NCBI GenBank assembly: GCA_031279735.1
Contig: JAITHX010000113.1
Location: forward strand, 1 to 12,005
Source of the DNA: Prevotellaceae bacterium
Lineage (GTDB): Bacteria > Bacteroidota > Bacteroidia > Bacteroidales > UBA932
Reading direction: 5' to 3'
Length of the DNA stretch: 12,005 nucleotides
Shown here: in pieces, positions 7,701-12,005 of the stretch
How the letters are laid out: every line of letters starts with the position of its first letter
Position numbering within the stretch: the stretch's first letter is position 1
Notes under the pieces: model-generated
Databases searched by the model: none
Told to the model about the DNA's origin: nothing
Seen by the model: only the letters and a program-made list of their open reading frames with translations
Position numbers and translations under genes: made by a program

Positions 7701-8733
7701 CGGCGTCGCCGAAAGCGAACAGCAAACAATCTTCGAGCGTTTCTACCAGAGTAAGAACAACGACCCCGACAAAACCGGTTCGGGCATCGGGCTGCATATA
7801 GTGAAGGAATACCTGAAACTGCACGGCGGACAAATCACGCTCAACAGCCGGGTCGGCAAGGGAAGTGTCTTTTCGGTATCAATCCCCGTCGACCTGCAAT
7901 CCGCCGACGACACCGTACATGACAACGCCATGAATACCGCCGACGCTCCCGACGCTCCCGACGCCGGCAATAATGAACACAAAACCCTGCTGATTGTCGA
8001 GGACAACATCGAACTGCGCAATTTCCTTGCCGAACAGCTTGGCGACAAATTCACCGTGCTGCACTCCTCCAATGGAAAGGAAGGCGCCGACATCGCAAGG
8101 AAAAAACTCCCCGACCTGATTGTCTCGGACGTAATGATGCCCGTAATGAACGGACTGGAGATGTGCCGGGAACTGAAAAGCAGCATCGAAACCTCGCACA
8201 TCCCCATCATCCTGCTGACCGCCCGCCTCTCGGACGAATCCAAAATCGAAAGCTACAAAGCCGGCGCCGATTCATACATCCCCAAGCCGTTCAACTTTGA
8301 AGTCCTGCTGACACGTATCGAAATGCTTATCGAGCAACAGGAAAAACGCAGGAAACTTTTTCATAAAACCATTGAAATAACGCCGAGCAGCATCACCACT
8401 ACCTCGCTGGACGAGGAACTGATAAGGAAAGCTCTGCTCCTTGTCGAAAAAAACATGGACAATTCCGACTATTCGGTTGACGAGCTTGCCGCAGACCTCG
8501 CTCTCAGCCGCAGACACCTGTCCCGCAAGTTCCAGTCCATAATCGGACTGTCGCCCGGCGAGTTCATCCGTTCCGTCCGCCTGAAACGGGCAGCGCAAAT
8601 GTTGAAAAATACGCAGTACAATATTTCCGAAATCTCCGACCGCGTTGGATTCAGCGCTATCAAGTCTTTCAACCAAAACTTCAAGGAGGAATTCGGAGTG
8701 ACACCTACACAATACAGAGTGAGTAGTGAGTAG
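4762..8733 (+). CDS. Hybrid two-component system (HTCS) sensor histidine kinase / AraC-type regulator
   Basis: A single 1323-residue protein joins all parts of a two-component system. It has a signal peptide (about 1-23, cleavage near RLHA/DE) and roughly fourteen two-component-regulator propeller repeats (about 30-670, for example FQDRDGFVWFGTTNGFCRYDG and IRDRDGNLWIGT), enough for two seven-bladed propellers. These are followed by a Y_Y_Y domain (about 688-765) and one membrane span (about 773-795). The kinase core has an H-box with His829 in NIGHEFRTPL, an N-box around Asn941-Asn945, DSGCG (977-981), ERFY and GSGIGL (1006-1011). After a linker with DAPDAPDA (1061-1068) comes a receiver (Glu1080, Asp1081, phospho-acceptor Asp1123 in SDVMMP, Lys1175 in PKPF), then an AraC-type double helix-turn-helix (about 1220-1319). 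All catalytic residues are present. By family knowledge the periplasmic propellers bind a released oligosaccharide and the AraC domain activates the adjacent PUL, here the divergent susC-susD genes. Oddity: the last residues VSSE and the stop codon are read from a heptamer microsatellite. Confidence 0.97.
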   Translation: MLVKLTKYLLTVFAACIFARLHADEMTIRQIPVAEDLPSSTVYRMFQDRDGFVWFGTTNGFCRYDGYNMKSFRSEIARPSFPSNYITGGFAEDTLNGVIWTGTERGVLMIDKGADKITLLDSALLGNALIRQILCAGDAMWICADDGLYLYSLDGSLRKKYRDGASSIHIDSRGTVRITAWMDGIYYLDRDSDAFVRCPPIGNGNNPHKIFQDREGHFWVCTWGDGLYRFYPDRRGQNMYERMDVSGAGELSHDIFFGIEQDEVNGYLWALSYAGLIVFKPEGRRIVPINELARPINNLTNIFSDIIRDRDGNLWIGTYEQGAIVVNPVHSPVTGYDLQCIKKQTGHVSDISEIFEDRDGELWLRQRRLGLFLFDTKTAAVRRLNIPEIDAANAMCCHSATGEIWLAIDYVPHIHRLRKSGGKVTLVGTIDMSDILSVNMPAVRFLHEDGNGVIWAATNDAILSYRDGEWTLVNGDCGTVTGMTEDVCGNIWLGTAERGLWQIASADGSKKTVMKNYNKKTSGIAGNNISGIAASADGQLWFGVNEKQLYSYDINRQQFADCTQKANVNNFVIFGIVAGSNGRIWISSNKQLVEFNPSTGASVQYDAWNDLILTSLYGSAMIETRNGAIVLGGNKGLCIFTPSPQLDLPCRKVRTAITGIKINGTPVCQSSKSRENPEWQKKLVLMPEETHLEINFSSFNYLNPGKTRYACKLEGVDKQWIYAEPGRNFAIYNHLRKGEYTFLVKSTGDNQLWSDEITSLHIIKKPTFYETGWAYFGYTVIILLILFAGLRFYANRIELRNELRAVQRDREKSEELIQTKLRFFTNIGHEFRTPLTLIMTPLNTLISQLTDGNMKQKLSSIYRNAEDMLGLINQLLDFRKIETGGEKLQLSCDDFVKFVEYIYSAFRDVAANKAIHFTFDSELQQLFMAFDKSKIRKVINNIYSNALKFTPDEGYIATSLRLAHDGGREFVCIDIADSGCGVAESEQQTIFERFYQSKNNDPDKTGSGIGLHIVKEYLKLHGGQITLNSRVGKGSVFSVSIPVDLQSADDTVHDNAMNTADAPDAPDAGNNEHKTLLIVEDNIELRNFLAEQLGDKFTVLHSSNGKEGADIARKKLPDLIVSDVMMPVMNGLEMCRELKSSIETSHIPIILLTARLSDESKIESYKAGADSYIPKPFNFEVLLTRIEMLIEQQEKRRKLFHKTIEITPSSITTTSLDEELIRKALLLVEKNMDNSDYSVDELAADLALSRRHLSRKFQSIIGLSPGEFIRSVRLKRAAQMLKNTQYNISEISDRVGFSAIKSFNQNFKEEFGVTPTQYRVSSE

Positions 8734-8861
8734 TGAGTAGTGAGTAGTGGGTAGTGGGTACAGAGTAGTGGGTACAGAGTAGTGGGTACAGAGTAGTGGG
8801 TACAGAGTATTGGGTACAGAGTATTGGGTACAGAGTATTGAGTACAGAGTAGTGGGTAGTA
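8718..8861. repeat. Heptamer microsatellite overlapping the 3' end of the HTCS gene
   Basis: The array begins with four or so GAGTAGT units, passes to GGGTAGT, then to a 14-bp higher-order unit GGGTACAGAGTAGT or GGGTACAGAGTATT repeated about six times, and ends with GGGTAGT. The HTCS stop codon TAG (8731-8733) is inside the second unit, so the array supplies the end of the protein. The 7-bp period shifts the reading frame at each added unit, but the stop lies so early that copy changes downstream leave the protein unaffected. Confidence 0.93.
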
Positions 8862-8877
8862 CACCCGCCCGCACGGA

Positions 8878-8919
8878 ATCAGGGACGCCCCTAAATGAAT
8901 CGGGGACGCCCCTAAATGA
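8878..8919. repeat. Tandem duplication of a 21-bp unit
   Basis: Two adjacent copies (8878-8898 and 8899-8919) differ at one base and contain GGGACGCCCCTAAATGA. Each holds the small palindrome GGGACGCCCC (GGG and CCC around ACG, nearly). No function is apparent. Confidence 0.85.
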
Positions 8920-8922
8920 GGG

Positions 8923-9106
8923 TGCGTCATTGCTGGCTTGACCCGCAATCTCATGATAACAAACAAAGAGCGTCATTGCGGGCTTGACCCGCAATCCCAT
9001 GATAACAAACAAAGAGCGTCATTGCGGGCTTGACCCGCAATCTCATGATAACAAACAAAGAGCGTCATTGCGGGCTTGACCCGCAATCCCATAATAATAA
9101 AACTGT
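8923..9106. repeat. Four-copy 46-bp tandem array of REP-like palindromes
   Basis: Palindromes with arms ATTGCGGG and CCCGCAAT begin at 8929, 8975, 9021 and 9067, exactly 46 bp apart. The intervening 25 bp (CTCATGATAACAAACAAAGAG and CGTC) are nearly identical, so the palindrome and its spacer were amplified together. The first copy has one mismatch in its arm (GCTGG). The array lies in the gap between the convergent HTCS and dacB genes, where readthrough from either side would meet four hairpins. Confidence 0.92.
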
Positions 9107-9116
9107 ATTTTCTACA

Positions 9117-9164
9117 GGCTTCCGCATCAGGCGCGGAATGACGGGCTTTTAAGACAGCCTCTAC
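9117..9164. repeat. Diverged REP-like palindrome plus AGACAGCCTCTAC module
   Basis: TTCCGC and GCGGAA arms (about 9120-9138) form a stem of the CCGCG variant, and TTTTAAGACAGCCTCTAC follows at about 9147-9164. Same order as at 4577-4635, which supports a composite element. Confidence 0.6.
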
Positions 9165-9206
9165 CACTGCCATTAAATCTTATTATAATTTTGCAGCATT
9201 AACAGG

Positions 9207-9235
9207 AATGGGGAATGAGCAGTTCATTCCCCATT
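9207..9235. terminator. Hairpin with 12-bp stem, possible terminator between convergent genes
   Basis: AATGGGGAATGA (9207-9218) pairs perfectly with TCATTCCCCATT (9224-9235) around GCAGT. In the plus direction it runs into TTTTCAATTTTCAATTTT, a loose T-rich tail; in the minus direction it lies 15 bp past the dacB stop codon but without a T-tract. It could end transcripts from either side. Structure is seen, function is inferred. Confidence 0.5.
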
Positions 9236-9257
9236 TTCAATTTTCAATTTTCAATTG
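9231..9257. repeat. CAATTTT heptamer run containing the dacB stop codon
   Basis: Nearly three CAATTTT units. Read on the minus strand, the dacB end AAT-TGA merges into the TTGAAAA repeat, so the stop codon (9253-9251) is part of the first unit. A similar degenerate run lies at 3840-3873. Confidence 0.7.
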
Positions 9258-10738
9258 ATTTCTGCTATAAGGTCGACGATTTGTTCTATTTTTCTGCGCG
9301 CCACTCCCGACTTGCAGGTGAAATTGTTCAGCATTATGGTAAGGCATACGGTTCTATTATGTGAGTTTTTGACATAGCCGGCGTAGTTGAGAACGCCCGA
9401 CATCGAACCGCTTTTCAGTCGTACGCGATTACGTGTTTTATATCCCGACATGAAAGTCTGCAAAGTGCCTTCGCCCGCAGCAGGAAGATACGTCTCGAAA
9501 TCGGGAACGGCGACGGCAATCATTCTCAGGTATTCGCACATGAAGTCGGCAGTCATGAAATTCCGGCGCGACAAGCCGCTTCCGTCAACGATACGTATTC
9601 CGTCCGTATTCAGTCCCCTGTTTTTAAGTAGTGCAGTAATGATACCGGCGCAGGTTTTGAATGATGGTTCAGTCTCGCTCATGCCTGCAATGCTTTTGAA
9701 TATGCTTTCGGCATAAAGATTATTGCTGTGCTTATTGCACCTCTTTGCAAGATCTGCGTATCGCGGTGAAGTTTCCACGTAAACGGTATCAAACTGCTCG
9801 TCGGGATAATCGTACATTGTTTCGCCGGCAAAGTATCCGCCCGGAAAGCCCCGCTCTGCAAGAAACCTTACGAATCGCTCTGCACATTCGTTTTCGGGAC
9901 TGCTCAGGGCTGCATCTACCTTATATTCCCTGCCCGACGAGGGCAAGTTTCCTGCAACAAGATAATTCATGCTTAAAGGAGAGGAATATACCGTAAGATC
10001 GCAAGCCGAATCTGCGTGTACAGGAACAATTGACTGTGCAATAATACAGCTTGCCGGCAAATCGCCTGTCATCGACAGTTTTTCCGGCGACATGCCTTCG
10101 GCTTTTAGTCTGAGCGTAAAACTGTTTTCGTGGAAGTTCAAGCCCGACGCGCCCGTACCGTAATAACTGCCTATATCCTCCCATTCCCACGAAGGGTGGA
10201 TTCTTGCGGCTTCAAGTCTGGCGGCAACGGGAATGATACTGCCGTTAAAGCTGTTTACGCCCTTACGTTTCAATGCCTGTCGGAAACGTGAAAACAGGGA
10301 ATCGGGAACCGTTTGCCTGAAGCTGTCCGAGCCTAAGACAGGGTCGCCGCCGCCGATGATATAAATATTGCCTGTCAGCGTTGAATCGACAAGCGTTCCC
10401 GAACAGGCGAGTAGGGTAGAGAACCGGTAATTGCTTCCCAGAACAATAAACCCCGCGCCGGTAGTAACAAGTTTCTGTAACGACGCCGGTATCATATTTA
10501 TATTGGACTGATAAGCGTAAACTTCTTTTCCCGTTGACATGTCGACAGCTTTAAGGCTGATTGTCGCTCCGCGCAAATCTCTGTTGCTGCGCAGTTCCTC
10601 AATAAGGCTGTTCAGCTTTTCTTTGCCCGCCTGCGCATAAAGCGTACTGAAAGCGTAACACTGAAATACAGCAAAGCAGATCATAAGGTAAGATACGCTT
10701 TGCATTAATCGCTTTATGTGTTGATTATAATATTTCAT
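9251..10738 (-). CDS. dacB: D-alanyl-D-alanine carboxypeptidase/endopeptidase, PBP4 type (peptidase family S13)
   Basis: 495-residue protein, normal length for the family. The signal peptide covers about residues 1-37 (hydrophobic YLMICFAVFQCYAFSTLYAQA). The three penicillin-binding active-site motifs are all present and correctly spaced: SxxK as Ser86-Leu-Gln-Lys89, SxN as Ser338-Asn-Asn340, and KTG as Lys442-Ser-Gly444. S13-type landmarks GGGDPVLGS (129-137) and VDGSGLSRRN (384-393) are also seen. The long insert between SxxK and SxN is characteristic of PBP4. The enzyme acts in the periplasm, removing the terminal D-alanine from peptidoglycan stem peptides and cutting peptide cross-links. 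The ATG at 10738 gives a complete signal peptide. It is transcribed in the same direction as mgsA upstream, but 203 bp of REP-like sequence separates them, so one operon is unlikely. I found no clear -7 element before it. Confidence 0.95.
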   Translation of the reverse strand: MKYYNQHIKRLMQSVSYLMICFAVFQCYAFSTLYAQAGKEKLNSLIEELRSNRDLRGATISLKAVDMSTGKEVYAYQSNINMIPASLQKLVTTGAGFIVLGSNYRFSTLLACSGTLVDSTLTGNIYIIGGGDPVLGSDSFRQTVPDSLFSRFRQALKRKGVNSFNGSIIPVAARLEAARIHPSWEWEDIGSYYGTGASGLNFHENSFTLRLKAEGMSPEKLSMTGDLPASCIIAQSIVPVHADSACDLTVYSSPLSMNYLVAGNLPSSGREYKVDAALSSPENECAERFVRFLAERGFPGGYFAGETMYDYPDEQFDTVYVETSPRYADLAKRCNKHSNNLYAESIFKSIAGMSETEPSFKTCAGIITALLKNRGLNTDGIRIVDGSGLSRRNFMTADFMCEYLRMIAVAVPDFETYLPAAGEGTLQTFMSGYKTRNRVRLKSGSMSGVLNYAGYVKNSHNRTVCLTIMLNNFTCKSGVARRKIEQIVDLIAEIN

Positions 10739-10800
10739 ATCTGTTTATATTCTTTAACGGCTTTTATTTATTCTCTTATTCTCATCTTCATATAAAAAGA

Positions 10801-10941
10801 GCGTCATTGCGGGCTTGACCCGTAATCTCGCGATAACAGGCTGCGTTTTTAGCAGATTCCGCGTCAAGCGCGGAATGAGATGCTATTGAAAGAGCGTCAT
10901 TGCGGGCTTGACCCGCAATCTCACGATAACAGGCTGCGTTT
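10801..10941. repeat. REP-like cluster between mgsA and dacB with two stem types
   Basis: Three palindromes lie in 120 bp: 10806-10826 (GCGGG stem with one mismatch, CGTAAT), 10856-10876 (CCGCG stem, arms ATTCCGCG and CGCGGAAT) and 10899-10919 (GCGGG stem). The string GATAACAGGCTGCGTTTTT follows the first and third. The last copy begins just beyond the mgsA stop codon and could act as an mRNA 3' end hairpin for it. Confidence 0.88.
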
Positions 10942-11412
10942 TTACAAATTAACAAGCCTGTTGAGGTATTCCGAAAAGTTCTTAATTATGGGGCTGTAAT
11001 CCGTACCCATCAGCGGCGAGGAGATGAGGAAATCGGCGGTGGAACGGTTTGTTGCCGTCGGGATATTGTAAACGCTGGCGATACGCAAAAGCGCTTTTAC
11101 ATCGACGTCGTGCGGCTGCGGCTCCATAGGATCCCACAGGAATATGAGATAATGGATTTTTCCTTCGGCTATCAGCGCTCCCATTTGCTGGTCGCCGCCC
11201 AGCGGTCCCGATTTAAGTTTGGTTACATGCAGATTACGTTCTGCCTCACCGTTGAGTTTCGCTTTCAGGGCAGCTTCGACCAGAGAGCCGGTTGTACCTG
11301 TGCATATCATTTCATAACCTGTCAGGATGTTAACATTGAACTCTGCCCATTCGACCAAATCCTTTTTACGATTGTCATGTGCAACTAATGCTATTGTCTT
11401 TCTTCTTTTCAT
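10942..11412 (-). CDS. mgsA: Methylglyoxal synthase
   Basis: 156 residues from the ATG at 11412, close to the 152 of the E. coli enzyme. It converts dihydroxyacetone phosphate to methylglyoxal and phosphate in the cytoplasm, a bypass of lower glycolysis used when sugar phosphates build up. Diagnostic segments: IALVAHDNRK with His12 and Asp13, CTGTTGSL phosphate-binding loop (37-44), SGPLGGDQQ with the catalytic Asp74, FLWDP (91-95), and QPHDVDVKALLRIA with His101. The stretch ATNRSTADFLISSP also matches the family closely. An in-frame ATG at 11454 would add 14 residues, but it lies inside the predicted -7 promoter element, so the inner ATG is preferred. The gene stands alone, with repeats on both sides. 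Confidence 0.97.
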   Translation of the reverse strand: MKRRKTIALVAHDNRKKDLVEWAEFNVNILTGYEMICTGTTGSLVEAALKAKLNGEAERNLHVTKLKSGPLGGDQQMGALIAEGKIHYLIFLWDPMEPQPHDVDVKALLRIASVYNIPTATNRSTADFLISSPLMGTDYSPIIKNFSEYLNRLVNL

Positions 11413-11451
11413 TTTAATTAAAACCTTTGTTTGACTTTGTAAACTTCGCCG

Positions 11452-11459
11452 CAAAGATA
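11452..11459 (-). promoter_or_regulatory. Predicted -7 promoter element of mgsA
   Basis: On the minus strand 11459 to 11452 reads TATCTTTG, an exact TAnnTTTG match. It places the transcription start near 11447 and gives a leader of about 35 nt before the ATG at 11412. No -33 TTTG is obvious. Confidence 0.6.
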
Positions 11460-11474
11460 CGATAAATATGCTGG

Positions 11475-11505
11475 ACTGAGTACCGAGTATTGAGTATTGA
11501 GTACC
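11475..11505. repeat. Short heptamer microsatellite upstream of mgsA
   Basis: About four degenerate GAGTATT/GAGTACC units, same motif family as the arrays at 4503, 4658 and 8718. It lies 15 bp upstream of the mgsA -7 element. Confidence 0.8.
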
Positions 11506-11509
11506 AGGC

Positions 11510-11547
11510 GCGTTCGGCGTAGCGTCTTGCCATAGCCGTCAGGTTAA
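11510..11547. repeat. Second copy of a 38-bp dispersed repeat
   Basis: This segment matches 3895-3932 at 36 of 38 positions in the same orientation, including GCGTAGCGTCT and GCCATAGCCGTCAGGTTAA. A third, partial copy forms the left arm of the hairpin at 4541. All three lie between genes. Confidence 0.85.
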
Positions 11548-11582
11548 TTTCTAAAGGTTTGTTATTCAGTCGCAAGAAGTCG

Positions 11583-11762
11583 TTATTCTTCACAGTTTGC
11601 GAGCCAATTATTCATGCTGTCAAGATTGTTAGCATTTTCAGGGAATAGATTTTTGTTAATCTTGTCTTCTTGCCATTTTCGGCGTGATAAGTACCGACAA
11701 AGTTTTCGTTGTAACTTTGCTCGTTCTTTGCGATTTGCTTGACTCCGGTTTTGTGCCAAAAC
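11583..11762 (-). pseudogene. Possible remnant of a gene 3' end
   Basis: Minus-strand frame ending at TAA 11585-11583, open for 59 codons back to a TAG at 11765-11763. The translation is hydrophilic and ends NNLDSMNNWLANCEE, which looks like a protein C-terminus. It has only one ATG, ten codons before the stop, so it has no usable start. A second frame on the same strand (80 codons, 11854-11612) also stays open, and a switch between the two would need a frameshift. I do not recognise either. It may be decayed coding sequence or chance. Confidence 0.22.
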
Positions 11763-11802
11763 CTAACCCGGACAAGCCGGAACCAAAGAGGGAAAAAAGT
11801 AT

Positions 11803-11810
11803 TACTTTTG
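11803..11810 (+). promoter_or_regulatory. Possible -7 promoter element just before the right-edge gene
   Basis: TACTTTTG fits TAnnTTTG and ends only 4 bp before the ATG at 11815. If used, transcription would start at or next to the ATG, giving a leaderless mRNA, or translation would have to start further down, for example at the ATG at 11854. Confidence 0.4.
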
Positions 11811-11814
11811 TAGC

Positions 11815-12005
11815 ATGAAAACAATAACGGAGAAATACAAATCAAAAATATCAATGGAACTGTCGTGTTATGACAGGATACTATTTACGGGCATCTTGCC
11901 GGAGATCACGTATGCTCAGGGCATGACGGGTTATCTGAAAGGTAAGGGGATAAAAATATTTGATTATCCGCGTTTTGCGGAGCCGTACAAAGAAAAAATA
12001 CGCGC
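11815..12005 (+). CDS. Conserved protein of unknown function, N-terminal fragment
   Basis: The frame opens at the ATG at 11815 and leaves the window after 63 codons. It begins MKTITEKYKSKISMELSCYD and continues with a TGILPEITYAQGMTGYLKGKG segment and then IFDYPRFAEPYKEKIR. The composition is that of a soluble globular protein with no signal peptide or membrane span. I have the impression that this opening resembles an uncharacterised family of roughly 400-residue bacterial proteins often seen in several copies per genome, but I cannot name a domain or activity, and the catalytic part, if any, is outside the window. The upstream 250 bp look like disturbed sequence (dispersed repeats and a possible gene remnant), which would fit arrival by insertion. 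Confidence 0.6.
   Translation, partial: MKTITEKYKSKISMELSCYDRILFTGILPEITYAQGMTGYLKGKGIKIFDYPRFAEPYKEKIR

Noticed and set aside
7942..7965. Short DAP repeat inside the HTCS gene as an insertion
   Set aside because: It lies in the flexible linker between kinase and receiver domains, where low-complexity sequence is common, and both domains are intact.
8272..9012. 246-codon minus-strand open frame
   Set aside because: Half is antisense to the HTCS receiver and AraC domains and half is translated microsatellite (LYPLLCTHYSVP-like); it is a shadow.
8923..9106. CRISPR array
   Set aside because: The 46-bp periodicity has nearly identical spacers as well as repeats and no adjacent cas genes, so it is a plain tandem repeat of a palindromic element.
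11612..11854. 80-codon minus-strand open frame as a real gene
   Set aside because: It starts inside the opposing right-edge gene, its beginning is antisense to that gene's N-terminus and promoter, and I see no recognisable domain.

Overview
The window looks like chromosomal DNA from a member of the Bacteroidales (Bacteroidota). The reasons are an adjacent SusC/SusD pair, a hybrid two-component system (HTCS) regulator found typically in this phylum, and several matches to the Bacteroidota -7 promoter element TAnnTTTG. The species cannot be named from the sequence.

Layout. On the left, positions 1-3718 on the minus strand hold a nutrient-uptake pair: a full-length SusC/RagA-type TonB-dependent outer-membrane transporter, followed 12 bp later by the first 140 codons of a SusD-like surface lipoprotein that runs off the window. 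Diverging from it, 4762-8733 on the plus strand encodes a 1323-residue HTCS sensor/regulator with periplasmic propeller, histidine kinase, receiver and AraC-type DNA-binding domain. SusC, SusD and an HTCS together are the core of a polysaccharide utilization locus (PUL). No carbohydrate-active enzyme lies in the window, so the glycan is unknown. Upstream of susC is a 13-bp direct repeat with a 22-bp period, placed just upstream of a TATATTTG -7 element. It is a good candidate for the HTCS operator.

Right of the regulator are two minus-strand housekeeping genes: dacB (PBP4-type D-alanyl-D-alanine carboxypeptidase, 9251-10738) and mgsA (methylglyoxal synthase, 10942-11412). At the right edge (11815 onward, plus strand) a gene of unknown function begins and is cut by the window end. 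A possible gene remnant lies just before it.

The intergenic spaces are unusually rich in repeats: a ten-copy 21-bp minisatellite whose units are each a hairpin, about a dozen REP-like palindromes in three stem-sequence variants (four of them in a 46-bp tandem array), several heptanucleotide microsatellites, two of which contain the stop codons of the convergent HTCS and dacB genes, and a 38-bp repeat present at both ends of the window. These intergenic repeats, and the putative operator, are the least explained parts of the window. All coding genes belong to known families except the fragment at the right edge.
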